Below, in pieces: positions 42,712 to 51,612 of a stretch of DNA of 64,000 nt (position 1 is its first letter; each line of letters starts with the position of its first letter). Location: NCBI RefSeq assembly GCF_011059135.1, contig NZ_JAALGD010000010.1, positions 62,001 to 126,000 of the forward strand, given 5' to 3'. The notes under the pieces were generated by a model, which was not told the DNA's origin, ran no database searches, and worked only from the letters and a program-made list of their open reading frames with translations. The translations under genes and the position numbers were made by a program. The DNA is from Brevibacillus sp. SYP-B805. GTDB taxonomy: Bacteria > Bacillota > Bacilli > Brevibacillales > Brevibacillaceae.

Positions 42712-44376
42712 ATGGAAAACAAGACGATGTCGTCCAATTTTATCCGCAATATCGTGATGGAAGACCTGAAAGCGGGCAAGGTGAATCAGGTCGTCACCCG
42801 CTTTCCTCCGGAGCCGAACGGTTACTTGCATATCGGGCATGCCAAATCGATCTGCCTCAATTTTGAATTGGCGCGAGAATTTAACGGCCGGGCCCATCTT
42901 CGTTTTGATGACACCAATCCGCTGAAGGAAGATACCGAATATGTGGAAGCGATCAAGGAAGATGTGAAGTGGCTCGGCTATGAATGGGACGGGCTGTTCT
43001 TCGCCTCCGACTTCTTTGAAGAGATGTACAACCGGGCCGTACTCCTGATCAAGAAAGGGAAGGCGTATGTGGACGACCTGTCTGCGGAAGAGATCAGGGC
43101 CATGCGCGGCACGCTGACCGAGCCGGGAAAAGAGAGCCCGTACCGGAACCGCTCGGTGGAGGAGAATCTGGACCTGTTCGAACGGATGCGCAAAGGCGAA
43201 TTCAAGGACGGGGAGAAAGTGCTGCGCGCCAAGATCGATATGGCGTCGCCCAATATCAACTTGCGCGACCCGGTTCTCTATCGCATCGCCCATGTTCCCC
43301 ATCACAATACAGGGGACAAATGGTGCATCTATCCCATGTACGACTTCGCCCATCCGCTGGAAGACGCCATCGAAGGGGTCACCCATTCCATCTGCACGCT
43401 GGAGTTCGAAGACCACCGTCCGCTGTATGACTGGGTGGTGCGGGAATGTGAGATGGAACATGTGCCCCGCCAATACGAATTTGCCCGGCTGAACCTGACC
43501 AACACCGTGATGAGCAAGCGGAAGCTGAAGCTGCTCGTTGACGAGAAAGTGGTGGACGGCTGGGATGACCCGCGGATGCCCACCATCTCGGGGCTGCGCC
43601 GCAGAGGCTATACGCCGGAATCCATCCGCAACTTTGCCCGGGAAATCGGCGTGGCCAAGAGCAACAGCACGGTCGATGCGAGAATGCTGGAGCATTTCAT
43701 CCGGGAAGACCTGAAGCTGAAAGCGCCGCGCACCATGGCCGTGCTGCGCCCGCTCAAGGTGGTCATCACCAACTATCCGGAAGGTCAGGTGGAGATGCTG
43801 GACGCGGAGATCAATCCGGAGAACCCGGAGATGGGCACGCGAAAAATTCCGTTCTCCCGCGAAATTTATATCGAGCAGGATGACTTCATGGAAAATCCGC
43901 CGCCGAAATACTTCCGGCTCTTCCCCGGCAACGAGGTGCGGCTGAAGAACGCCTACTTCATCAAGTGTGAAGAAGTGATCAAAGACGAGAACGGCCGAGT
44001 GGTCGAGCTGCGCTGCACGTACGACCCGGAAACGAAGAGCGGCACCGGCTTTACCGGCCGCAAGGTGAAAGGCACCATTCACTGGGTGGATGCCAACCAT
44101 GCGATCCCTGCGGAGTTCCGTTTGTATGAGCCGCTGATCCTGGAGGAAGAAGGGGAAGACGAGGGTTCATCATTCCTGGAACGCATCAATCCGCATTCGC
44201 TGGAAGTGCTGCAAGGGTTCGTGGAGGCCAACATGAAGGACGTGAAGCCGCACGACAAGTTCCAGTTTTTCCGTCACGGATACTTCAACGTCGATCCGAA
44301 ATATACAACCGCGGACAAACCGGTATTCAACCTGATTGTGTCGCTGAAAAGCTCCTATGAACTCCCAAAAGCATAA
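42712..44376 (+). CDS. glnS: Glutaminyl-tRNA synthetase
   Basis: This 554-residue class I synthetase charges tRNA-Gln with glutamine. The HIGH motif is HIGHAKS in [16 protein letters not shown] near residue 25, and the KMSKS counterpart is VMSKRKL near 263. The C-terminal anticodon-binding beta barrels are complete. Motifs such as [15 protein letters not shown] place it with GlnRS rather than GluRS. The ATG at 42712 is preceded by AAAGG and lies downstream of the mapped promoter. Most Bacillales lack GlnRS and amidate Glu-tRNA-Gln with GatCAB, so this gene is notable. Confidence 0.93.
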   Translation: MENKTMSSNFIRNIVMEDLKAGKVNQVVTRFPPEPNGYLHIGHAKSICLNFELAREFNGRAHLRFDDTNPLKEDTEYVEAIKEDVKWLGYEWDGLFFASDFFEEMYNRAVLLIKKGKAYVDDLSAEEIRAMRGTLTEPGKESPYRNRSVEENLDLFERMRKGEFKDGEKVLRAKIDMASPNINLRDPVLYRIAHVPHHNTGDKWCIYPMYDFAHPLEDAIEGVTHSICTLEFEDHRPLYDWVVRECEMEHVPRQYEFARLNLTNTVMSKRKLKLLVDEKVVDGWDDPRMPTISGLRRRGYTPESIRNFAREIGVAKSNSTVDARMLEHFIREDLKLKAPRTMAVLRPLKVVITNYPEGQVEMLDAEINPENPEMGTRKIPFSREIYIEQDDFMENPPPKYFRLFPGNEVRLKNAYFIKCEEVIKDENGRVVELRCTYDPETKSGTGFTGRKVKGTIHWVDANHAIPAEFRLYEPLILEEEGEDEGSSFLERINPHSLEVLQGFVEANMKDVKPHDKFQFFRHGYFNVDPKYTTADKPVFNLIVSLKSSYELPKA

Positions 44377-44388
44377 CGTTCGTATGAG

Positions 44389-44425
44389 ATCGCTGTTGGC
44401 AGAAGAAGCCGACAGCGATTTTTTT
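44389..44425 (+). terminator. Strong intrinsic terminator of glnS
   Basis: A 12-bp stem (44389-44400 with 44408-44419, one G-T pair) is followed by T6-7. Confidence 0.9.
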
Positions 44426-44538
44426 GGCAGATAGGTATTAATAAAGTGCAACTACGGCTTCGCCATCACCCAAGGCTCGGCGCTCGCTGAGTTTTCTAAA
44501 TAAGTCAGAAACTTTAAGTTCTGTAAAGCGATAAAGCA

Positions 44539-44601
44539 ACGAAAAAAGGTTGGGGGCCCCCGCCGACACCAGCGTTAGCTTAAGTCGGCGGGGTTTTCTT
44601 A
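44539..44601. repeat. Terminator-like 63-bp dispersed repeat, copy 2
   Basis: It matches copy 1 at 4645-4707 in 59 of 63 bases. The right arm overlaps the 3' end of the TetR gene and encodes its last residues and TAA stop. The segment before it (44428-44538) is unexplained and holds a CAGAA/TTCTG-type inverted repeat near 44501-44518. Confidence 0.8.
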
Positions 44602-45212
44602 TAGAGGCCGCCCGTATAGATGGCAGTCAACGTTTGGGCGATCTCGTCAAGCGGCGCCAGCGTTTCGCCTCGCACGATCTCCCACAGGTACATCTCGTGG
44701 GAGAAAAACCAGCCGCGTGCCACGAGTTCGGGATTGACGTCGCTGCGGGCCAATCCGTGCTGTTGAGCGTACGCGATGTCCCGGGAGATGCGGCGGATAA
44801 ATTTTTCCCGGATCTCCCGCCATTTGCCGTCCACAGCAGGCGATACCCCGATCGCTTCGGCGAACACCTGCAGCATCTTTCGTTCCGACTCGGCCATCTG
44901 CAGGAAGGTGATCGTCTGATGGTAGATCATGCTGTGCGCTTCCTCGCGGGTGGTCGGGAAAAACGGCCGTTCCGCAATCTCATAAAAAGCGGCCATCACA
45001 TCATCCATTAAGACGATCAGGAGATCATCCTTTCCCGAAAAATGGACATAGGCGGTGCCGTACCCCGTGTTGGCCCGTTTGATGACCTGGGAGATGGTCG
45101 CCTTCTGAAAGCCTTCCTCCAAAAACACAACCCGCGCTGCTTCCAGAAGCTTCTGCCGGGTGATCAGCGCGCGAAGGTGCCTGCCGTCCATGGCTTCATG
45201 CCCATGATCCAC
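44580..45212 (-). CDS. TetR family regulator divergent from the kynurenine operon
   Basis: This 210-residue regulator has an N-terminal HTH (about 10-58; [28 protein letters not shown]) and a helical ligand domain. The GTG at 45212 lies 7 bases after GGGGAGAGA; a later ATG at 45191 is possible. It is transcribed away from kynUBA, with about 200 bases between the starts, so it most likely controls that operon. The last codons and the stop fall inside the 63-bp repeat, so the C-terminal tail may differ from that of relatives. Confidence 0.85.
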   Translation of the reverse strand: MDHGHEAMDGRHLRALITRQKLLEAARVVFLEEGFQKATISQVIKRANTGYGTAYVHFSGKDDLLIVLMDDVMAAFYEIAERPFFPTTREEAHSMIYHQTITFLQMAESERKMLQVFAEAIGVSPAVDGKWREIREKFIRRISRDIAYAQQHGLARSDVNPELVARGWFFSHEMYLWEIVRGETLAPLDEIAQTLTAIYTGGLYKKTPPT

Positions 45213-45339
45213 CGTATTCTCTCCCCTCTGTCTCTCGAACGTCCGGCCCATGGCATCCGCCGGGCCGGGCTTGTTTTCTTCAGCATACAGAGAAAAACAG
45301 GAAAAGGGAAGTATCGAAAAAATTCAGACTGATAGAATA

Positions 45340-45368
45340 TTGACACGATGTCAACTTTCTCATAAGCT
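45340..45368 (+). promoter_or_regulatory. kynU promoter overlapping a palindromic operator
   Basis: The -35 TTGACA (45340-45345) is half of a perfect palindrome TTGACA-CGA-TGTCAA (45340-45354). TAAGCT at 45363-45368 is the -10 at 17 bases spacing. The divergent TetR protein is the likely ligand-controlled repressor. Confidence 0.65.
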
Positions 45369-45408
45369 AGGGATAGTTCATGTTTTCGATCCGCAAAGGA
45401 GGCTTTTT

Positions 45409-46695
45409 ATGGACGGCTATTCCTTTTACCCCGGGCTGGCCCATGCGCAGGAGCTGGACCGGCAGGATGAACTGTCCCGTTTTCGGGAGGAGTTTTATAC
45501 AAGTCCGGAGACCATCTATCTGGACGGCAATTCGCTTGGCCTTTTGTCCAAACGGGCGGAACGCTCGCTGCTGGCGGCGCTGAACGATTGGAAACAGCTG
45601 GCGATCGATGGTTGGCTGAAGGGGGATCACCCGTGGTTTACGATGGCCGAAGAGCTGGGGGCGAAGATGGCTCCCCTTGTCGGTGCCTTGCCTGACGAAG
45701 TGATTGTAAGCGGTTCCACCACCACCAACCTGCACCAGCTGGTCGCCACCTTTTACCAACCGGCAGGGAAGCGAACCAAGATCCTGGCCGATGAACTGAA
45801 CTTTCCCTCCGATATTTACGCCCTGCAAAGCCAGATTCGGCTTCGCGGGCTCGATCCGGCCGACCATCTGATCCGGGTGAAGAGCCGGGATGGCCGTTTC
45901 CTGCAGGAAGAAGACATCATCGCGGCGATGACGGACGAGGTTGCCTTGGTCGTGCTGCCGACCGTCCTGTACCGCAGCGGACAGCTGCTGGATATCGAGC
46001 GGTTGACTGCAGAAGCGCATGAGAGAGGCATCCCGATCGGGTTCGACGGCTGCCATTCCGTCGGAGCGATTCCGCATCAATTCCATGCATGGGATGTCGA
46101 TTTCGCCTACTGGTGCAATTACAAGTATGTGAACAACGGTCCCGGCGGGGTCGGCGGTCTGTATGTGAACCGGAAGCATTTCGGCCGCCTGCCCGGGCTG
46201 GCCGGCTGGTTCGGTTCGCAAAAAGAGAAGCAGTTTGATATGGAGCATACCTTCACCCCGGCGGAGACGGCCGGCGCCTATCAAATCGGGACGCCGCACA
46301 TTCTCAGCATGGCGACCCTGATCGGTTCGCTGGAGATGTTTCACGAAGCGGGCATCGACCGGCTGCGCCGCAAGTCTCTGCTGCTGACCCGGTACCTGAT
46401 GGATCTGATCGACTATGAACTGGGGGGAATGGGCTTTGCGATCGGCAATCCGCGGGAAGACGACCGCCGCGGGGGGCATGTGAGCCTGGAGCATCAGGAC
46501 GCGGCCCGCATCTGCAAGGCGCTGAAAGAGAACGGGATCATCCCCGATTTTCGGGCTCCCAATATCATTCGGCTGGCGCCGGTTGCTTTTTACAACACCT
46601 TTGAAGAGGTATGGAGGGCCATTGCGGTGCTGAAAACCATCATGACCGAGAAACAGTACGAGCGCTTCGAAAACAGGCGCAATGTGGTCGCGTAG
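45409..46695 (+). CDS. kynU: Kynureninase
   Basis: This 428-residue PLP enzyme cleaves L-kynurenine to anthranilate and alanine. The PLP lysine lies in [14 protein letters not shown] near residue 243. Other family segments are [12 protein letters not shown] near 38, [10 protein letters not shown] near 216 and the GGHVSLEH region near 361. The ATG follows AAAGGAGG. It is the first gene of kynUBA, which converts tryptophan to anthranilate, either for catabolism or as a precursor for secondary products or quinolones. Confidence 0.95.
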   Translation: MDGYSFYPGLAHAQELDRQDELSRFREEFYTSPETIYLDGNSLGLLSKRAERSLLAALNDWKQLAIDGWLKGDHPWFTMAEELGAKMAPLVGALPDEVIVSGSTTTNLHQLVATFYQPAGKRTKILADELNFPSDIYALQSQIRLRGLDPADHLIRVKSRDGRFLQEEDIIAAMTDEVALVVLPTVLYRSGQLLDIERLTAEAHERGIPIGFDGCHSVGAIPHQFHAWDVDFAYWCNYKYVNNGPGGVGGLYVNRKHFGRLPGLAGWFGSQKEKQFDMEHTFTPAETAGAYQIGTPHILSMATLIGSLEMFHEAGIDRLRRKSLLLTRYLMDLIDYELGGMGFAIGNPREDDRRGGHVSLEHQDAARICKALKENGIIPDFRAPNIIRLAPVAFYNTFEEVWRAIAVLKTIMTEKQYERFENRRNVVA

Positions 46696-46708
46696 GGGGA
46701 GAGGTGCC

Positions 46709-47341
46709 ATGGCATTGATCGATATCTCGCGCCGTTTGGAAACGGGGGTTCCCACCTGGCCAGGAGATACGCCCTTTTCCTATGAAGTAAGCTGGACGAA
46801 GGAGCAGAGCGGTTCGGTCAACGTTGGCAGGCTGACGATGAGCATTCATACCGGAACGCATATCGATGCGCCTTTTCATTTTGACAATGACGGGCGCAAA
46901 GCGATCGAGCTCGATCTGCAGCGCTATGTCGGCCGCGCGCGGCTGATCGACCTCTCCGGGAAAGCGAGCATCGGTGCATCCGATGTGGCCGGGTTCGATC
47001 TGGATGGTGTCGAGCGGCTGCTGCTGCGCACCGGCTCCTGGGTTGATCCGGAACGATTTCCGGACGCCATCACATACCTGCGGGCCGATTTGGCCCCGTA
47101 TCTGGCGGGGAAAGGGATCCGGCTGATCGGCGTCGATGTGCCGTCCGTCGATCCGCTCGACAGCAAGGAGCTGGCGGCCCATCACAGCCTGCACCGGCAT
47201 GATATCCACATCCTTGAAGGCCTGCTGCTCGACCATGTTGAGCCCGGCGACTATGAACTGATCGCGCTTCCCCTGCCGCTTGCGGAAGCTGACGGCAGTC
47301 CCGTCCGGGCAGTGCTGCGGCCGCTTGCAAACGCGTTTTAA
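46709..47341 (+). CDS. kynB: Kynurenine formamidase
   Basis: This 210-residue metal-dependent hydrolase of the cyclase family hydrolyses N-formylkynurenine to kynurenine and formate. The metal site motif HTGTHIDAPFHF (HXGTHXDXPXH) lies near residue 47. The N-terminal ISRRLETGVPTWPGDTPF is typical of KynB. The ATG at 46709 follows GGGGGAGAGGTGCC, 13 bases after the kynU stop. It is the middle gene of the operon. Confidence 0.95.
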   Translation: MALIDISRRLETGVPTWPGDTPFSYEVSWTKEQSGSVNVGRLTMSIHTGTHIDAPFHFDNDGRKAIELDLQRYVGRARLIDLSGKASIGASDVAGFDLDGVERLLLRTGSWVDPERFPDAITYLRADLAPYLAGKGIRLIGVDVPSVDPLDSKELAAHHSLHRHDIHILEGLLLDHVEPGDYELIALPLPLAEADGSPVRAVLRPLANAF

Positions 47342-47364
47342 CCACCATGAAAAGAGGGGAATAC

Positions 47365-48057
47365 ATGGAGCGACAATTGAGCGATTATGAAAAATATATC
47401 CGGACCGAAGAGCTGCTCCATCTGCAAAAAAACGAGGATCAGCTGGCGTGTGAGGATGAGCTGACGTTTCAGATGATTCATCAGATCGCGGAGCTTCATT
47501 TCAAGCTGGTCATCCAGTATATCGGGATCGCCAGGAAAGAGATGGAGGCGGGAAACCCGCATGCCGCGATCCGTCAGCTTCAGCGGGTAAACATGCATCT
47601 GAAGCACCTGCCCGAGGTGTTCAACCTGGTCAAGGTGATCGACCCGATTGACTACCATACGATCCGGCTGGCGCTGGGTCGGGGAAGCGGGCAGGATTCC
47701 CCCGGCTTCAACCGGATTCTGCAGGAAGGACCGACGCTGCTGGAGCCGTTTGAACGGCTGCTCCAAGCGCGGAACCTCACCTTGCTCGAACTGCATCAAA
47801 AGCCGCAGGAACATGATGACCTGTACCGGCTGATGCGGGAGATGATCCAGTTTGACGAGAGCTTCCAAAGCTTTCGCTACCACCATCTCCAACTGGTGAA
47901 GCGGATGATCGGGCTGGAGACGAACAGCTTGAAAGGGATACCGGCTCAGGCGCTGCAAAAAGGCGTGCGGCACGAATTCTACCCGCCGCTGTGGAAGGTG
48001 ATCAGCGAGCTGACCGATGTGACGGGAAGCAGCTACAACGTGCAGCCGCTGCCGTAA
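47365..48057 (+). CDS. kynA: Divergent tryptophan 2,3-dioxygenase family protein
   Basis: This 230-residue protein is shorter than usual (about 260-290). The N-terminal part matches the family (YEKYIRTEELLHLQ, DELTFQMIHQIAELHFK) and the haem ligand region is FRYHHLQLVKRMIG, with the axial histidine. The loop that normally reads GTGGSSG and holds the tryptophan carboxylate and amine is replaced by LETNSLKGIP. The operon position strongly suggests that it makes N-formylkynurenine, but substrate binding must differ in detail. The ATG follows GAGGGGAATAC, 23 bases after kynB. Confidence 0.82.
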   Translation: MERQLSDYEKYIRTEELLHLQKNEDQLACEDELTFQMIHQIAELHFKLVIQYIGIARKEMEAGNPHAAIRQLQRVNMHLKHLPEVFNLVKVIDPIDYHTIRLALGRGSGQDSPGFNRILQEGPTLLEPFERLLQARNLTLLELHQKPQEHDDLYRLMREMIQFDESFQSFRYHHLQLVKRMIGLETNSLKGIPAQALQKGVRHEFYPPLWKVISELTDVTGSSYNVQPLP

Positions 48058-48066
48058 TCCGCATGC

Positions 48067-48098
48067 AAGGCCTCGCCCCCCCCAGGGAGCGGGGCCTT
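48067..48098 (+). terminator. Hairpin terminator of kynUBA
   Basis: A 10-bp GC-rich stem (48067-48076 with 48089-48098, one G-T pair) is followed by CTTG. The T tract is weak. Confidence 0.55.
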
Positions 48099-48211
48099 CT
48101 TGAAAGTGTGCATACCCCGTGTTGACAAGCATTAGAATTTCCAGTACGTTCGAAGGGCATCACCAATTTGGAAGGACGCGGTGATAACCATCATCACTGG
48201 GGGAAAGTCGT

Positions 48212-49189
48212 GTGAAGAAGATCAATGATCCGGTTTACGGAACGTTTTGGGTGGAAGATGTGCTGATGGAGCTGATCCGGTCGGCCCCTGTCCAACGGCT
48301 CAAGCGCATCCGCCAGGGGGGAGCCAGCTACCTGGTGAACCCGAAGTGGAATGTGACCCGTTATGAACACTCGGTGGGCGTCATGCTGCTGATCCGGAAG
48401 CTGGGGGGCAGTCTGGAAGAGCAGATCGCCGGGCTGCTGCACGATGTTTCCCACACGGCGTTCTCCCATGTCATCGATTATGTGCTGCAGCGCAAAGACG
48501 AAGACTACCACGAATCCATTTTCATGGACGTGATCAACCGCTCCGAAATCCCCGCCATCCTCGCCGATTACGGGTTTGACAGCCAAGCCGTGTTCCAGGC
48601 CGAATGGGGGCTGTTGGAGCGTCCGCTGCCGGAACTGTGCGCCGATCGCATCGATTACACGCTCCGCGACATGTGGACGTACGGGATCATCTCTTCTGCG
48701 GAAGTCCAGCGCTTTCTGGCTTCGCTCACCGTCCACGAAGGGCTGATCTGCGTAGACTCCATCGAGGCGGCGGAATGGTTTGCCGACACCTTCTACAAAG
48801 AAGTGATCGAGTTCTTCCTGCATCCGTTAAATGTGTACGGATACGACCGTCTGGCGGAAGCGCTGACGCTCGCCTTGCAAAAAGGGGTACTGTCCGAACA
48901 GGATTTGATGGGGGATGACGAAACCGTCCTGCATAAAATGAAGAATGCCGGCGATAGGGAGATTGGCCGAATCCTGAGCCAGATCCATCCGGAAGTGGAG
49001 GTGGAGGAAAACGAGGCGGACTATGACCTGCACCGCAAGTTGAAGGAAAGGGTGATCGATCCTGCCGTTCTTTTCCCGGACGGTACCCGGAAGCGGGCAT
49101 CGGTGTGTTCGCCGTTCGTCGGGGAACGGACTCAGTCGGCGCGGCAAAAAGCGGCCAAAGGCGTCCGTGTAAAAGTGCTTCGGTCCTGA
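48212..49189 (+). CDS. HD superfamily phosphohydrolase
   Basis: This 325-residue protein has a full HD metal site: H in RYEHSVGV near 53, HD in LLHDVSHTAFSH near 79-80, and a downstream aspartate in CADRIDYTLRDM. It resembles the COG1078/SamHD1-like group, which contains dNTP triphosphohydrolases. The substrate is not certain. The GTG start follows GGGGGAAAGTC. The C terminus is basic (RTQSARQKAAKGVRVKVLRS). It stands alone between kynUBA and the fix region. Confidence 0.8.
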   Translation: MKKINDPVYGTFWVEDVLMELIRSAPVQRLKRIRQGGASYLVNPKWNVTRYEHSVGVMLLIRKLGGSLEEQIAGLLHDVSHTAFSHVIDYVLQRKDEDYHESIFMDVINRSEIPAILADYGFDSQAVFQAEWGLLERPLPELCADRIDYTLRDMWTYGIISSAEVQRFLASLTVHEGLICVDSIEAAEWFADTFYKEVIEFFLHPLNVYGYDRLAEALTLALQKGVLSEQDLMGDDETVLHKMKNAGDREIGRILSQIHPEVEVEENEADYDLHRKLKERVIDPAVLFPDGTRKRASVCSPFVGERTQSARQKAAKGVRVKVLRS

Positions 49190-49223
49190 TTTGATCGTTG
49201 ATCGCCCAATCAGTATTTTGATG

Positions 49224-49251
49224 TTGAAATATTTTATAAAATTCTTATAAT
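49224..49251 (+). promoter_or_regulatory. Sigma-A promoter in the fix upstream region
   Basis: TTGAAA and TATAAT are separated by 16 bases in an A/T-rich context. Transcription would start near 49258, about 500 bases before fixA, and a weak hairpin plus T6 ends at 49331. Confidence 0.7.
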
Positions 49252-49345
49252 TTTGGATAGAGACGTCACGAACCCCTCACAGCAATCATTCTCTCTTTTC
49301 TTCGCATCAACACGCGCTGTCCGCGTTTTTTCTCTTCACTTTCCT

Positions 49346-49361
49346 TGTGAATTTGATCACA
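49346..49361. promoter_or_regulatory. Crp/Fnr-family binding site
   Basis: TGTGAATTTGATCACA is a perfect match to TGTGA-N6-TCACA, the motif of Bacillus Fnr and other Crp-family regulators. It points to oxygen- or redox-linked control of the fix operon. Confidence 0.6.
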
Positions 49362-49516
49362 ATTATGAACGCTCCACATCCATGTCCACGCTGATTCCAC
49401 TGACATCATTGATCGCCTCCATGTACGTTTCTGCACAAGCGCTCACATCCCGTCACGATTTCAGGGCAGGCTTGGCCATCCGCGCCAATTGACATAGGGC
49501 AAGAATCACGCCTGGT

Positions 49517-49531
49517 AAGTAAGCGTTTTCA
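49517..49531. promoter_or_regulatory. cre-like site for CcpA
   Basis: AAGTAAGCGTTTTCA fits the cre consensus WTGNAANCGNWNNCW at all fixed positions except the second. Confidence 0.35.
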
Positions 49532-49753
49532 TCCTCCACTCATGCTTGAAACGGGGGTGGCTTGTTGATCGGTCAACGAATGGTTGTAGGCTTGGCTCGA
49601 TTCTATCCTGGCAAGGGGGAATCCACAAATCAGGCATAGGTCCTTCCTTGCGCAAATACACTGGAAGCATGTACACCGCAGCGGATGGCGGGAAACAACG
49701 ACCTGTCCGAAGGGGAGACAACCTTATTGAAGAGAACGAAGGGGTGATGGAGC

Positions 49754-50584
49754 ATGCTGCATATCGTGGCCTGCATCAAGCAGGTCCCGGACACCAAGAT
49801 CATCAAGATGAACCCGAAAACCAATACGATGGACCGTTCAAGCGCGCCGGCGATCCTCAATCCCTACGACGCCCATGCCGTCGAGGAGGCTGTGCGCCTG
49901 AAAAATCGTTACGGAGGCACCGTCTCCGTCCTGACGATGGGACCGCCTCCAGCCGTCAAGGCGATCCGTAAATGCATCGAGATCGGGGCAGACGAAGGGT
50001 ACATGATCACGGACCGGGCGTTTGCCGGGGCGGATACGCTGGCAACGAGCTACGCGCTGACCAAGGCGCTTGAAAAAATCGGCAAGAGCCGGTCGATCGA
50101 TCTCATCATCTGCGGCAAGATGACGATCGACGGGGATACCGGGCAGGTCGGGCCGGGGATTGCCAGACGCCTGGATATCCCGCCGCTGACCAGCGTCAAG
50201 AAAGTGGTGGAGATCAACAAGGAAAAAGGCTACGCGATCGTCCACCGGAAGCTGGAGGACGGCTACGAAGTCGTCCAGTCCACCCTGCCGTGCCTCTTTT
50301 CCGTCGAAAAGGAGATCAACGAGGTGCCGTACGCTCCGCTGCCCAATATGATCAGGGCGGCCCGCTACCAGCCCCATATCTGGTCGGTCGACGATCTGGA
50401 AGATGTGGACCGGACGCTGCTTGGCCTGAAAGGTTCCCCGACCATCGTCTCCAAGGTGTGGCCGCCGGAGAAGCCCAAGGGGGGCGAGATGCTGACGGGC
50501 ACGCCGAAAGAACAGGCGGAACGGATCATCTCCCTTCTGCTGGAGAGAAAAGAGCTGTTCAGGGCGAAGGAGGAACTCGGATGA
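49754..50584 (+). CDS. fixA: Electron transfer flavoprotein beta subunit, FixA
   Basis: This 276-residue ETF-beta family protein has the N-terminal IVACIKQVPDT motif and the DGDTGQVGPGIAR nucleotide loop near residue 131. With FixB it forms the ETF part of the FixABCX complex, which uses NADH to reduce both quinone and a low-potential ferredoxin or flavodoxin by flavin-based bifurcation. The ATG follows AAGGGGTGATGGAGC. The four fix genes overlap or touch, so they are one operon. No nitrogenase gene is visible in the window, so the reductant may serve another pathway. Confidence 0.92.
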   Translation: MLHIVACIKQVPDTKIIKMNPKTNTMDRSSAPAILNPYDAHAVEEAVRLKNRYGGTVSVLTMGPPPAVKAIRKCIEIGADEGYMITDRAFAGADTLATSYALTKALEKIGKSRSIDLIICGKMTIDGDTGQVGPGIARRLDIPPLTSVKKVVEINKEKGYAIVHRKLEDGYEVVQSTLPCLFSVEKEINEVPYAPLPNMIRAARYQPHIWSVDDLEDVDRTLLGLKGSPTIVSKVWPPEKPKGGEMLTGTPKEQAERIISLLLERKELFRAKEELG

Positions 50585-51612
50585 ATCTGGAGGATTACAA
50601 GGGCGTCTGGGTGTTTATCGAACAGAAGGACGGGAAGATCGCCCGGGTCTCGCTCGAGCTGTTGGGCGCCGGACGGAAGCTGGCCGACAAGCGCGGGGTG
50701 CCGCTGGCGGGGGTCCTGATCGGCGACAGGGTAAAGCATCTGGCCCAGGAAGTGTTCGCCTACGGGGCGGATCTCCTTTACCTGTACGACGATCCGATCT
50801 TCCATCACTACCGGACGGAGTCGTACATGCGGGCCGTGATCGACTGCTGCCGGAAATACAAGCCGGAGATCTTCCTGTATGGCGCCACCTCTACCGGGAA
50901 AGATTTGGCCAGCGCCGTGGCGACCGACCTGGCGACGGGTCTGACGGCGGATACCACCATGCTGGATGTGGATGCCGAAACCGGACTGCTGGAGGCGAGC
51001 CGTCCGGCGTTTGGCGGCAACATCATGGCGACGATCCTGTGTAAAAAAGACAGGCCGCAGATGGCAACCGTCCGGCCGAAAGTGATGAAAGCCCTGGAGC
51101 CGGTGCCCGGACGCAGCGGCCAGCTGATTGAGGAGCACCTCCCCCTTGGCGAAGAGGATATCCGCACCAAGGTGCTGGAGATCGTCCGCGAGACGCAGAA
51201 AAAGGTGCGCATCGACGAGGCCGATATCATTGTGGCCGGCGGGAAAGGGCTCGGGAGCAAGGAAGGCTTCCAGCTGATCCACCAGTTCGCCGACGTGCTG
51301 GGGGCGTCTGTCGGCGCGAGCCGCGATGCGGTGGAAGCGGGGTGGATCGAGCACCATCACCAGGTCGGGCAGACCGGGGTGACTGTGACACCCAAAATCT
51401 ATTTTGCCATCGGGATATCCGGTGCGATCCAGCATCTGGTGGGCATGCAGAATTCCGGACTCATTATTGCGATCAACAAGGATCCGAACGCCGCCATCTT
51501 CCAGGCGTGTCACTATGGCATCGTGGGGGATGCGTTCGAAATCGTGCCGCTGCTGATCGAAGGCTTTCAGGCGGCGCTGGCCAGGGAGGTACAGTATGGC
51601 GGAAAAGTTTGA
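50581..51612 (+). CDS. fixB: Electron transfer flavoprotein alpha subunit, FixB
   Basis: This 343-residue ETF-alpha family protein has the C-terminal FAD-binding segment VAGGKGLGSKEGF near 220, VGASRDAVEAGWI and then GQTGVTVTPKIYFAIGISGAIQHLVGMQNS. It has no N-terminal ferredoxin extension. The ATG overlaps the fixA stop (ATGA). It binds FAD and pairs with FixA in the bifurcating complex. Confidence 0.93.
   Translation: MNLEDYKGVWVFIEQKDGKIARVSLELLGAGRKLADKRGVPLAGVLIGDRVKHLAQEVFAYGADLLYLYDDPIFHHYRTESYMRAVIDCCRKYKPEIFLYGATSTGKDLASAVATDLATGLTADTTMLDVDAETGLLEASRPAFGGNIMATILCKKDRPQMATVRPKVMKALEPVPGRSGQLIEEHLPLGEEDIRTKVLEIVRETQKKVRIDEADIIVAGGKGLGSKEGFQLIHQFADVLGASVGASRDAVEAGWIEHHHQVGQTGVTVTPKIYFAIGISGAIQHLVGMQNSGLIIAINKDPNAAIFQACHYGIVGDAFEIVPLLIEGFQAALAREVQYGGKV

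Larger units (their letters stand above)
49190..49753. other. 564-base intergenic region upstream of fixABCX
   Basis: No convincing gene is present on either strand. It contains a strong sigma-A promoter (49224-49251), a small hairpin with T6 (49312-49331), a Crp/Fnr-type site (49346-49361), a cre-like site (49517-49531) and a GTTGA/TCAAC inverted repeat near 49563-49576. The left 80 bases are very A/T-rich. Confidence 0.6.

Noticed and set aside
42511-44100. A 529-codon open frame on the minus strand
   Set aside because: It is antisense to glnS, whose motifs are unmistakable; the frame has no start signal.
49253-49492. A 79-codon open frame in the fix upstream region
   Set aside because: It has no ribosome binding site, no recognisable family and overlaps regulatory motifs; it is likely to be chance.
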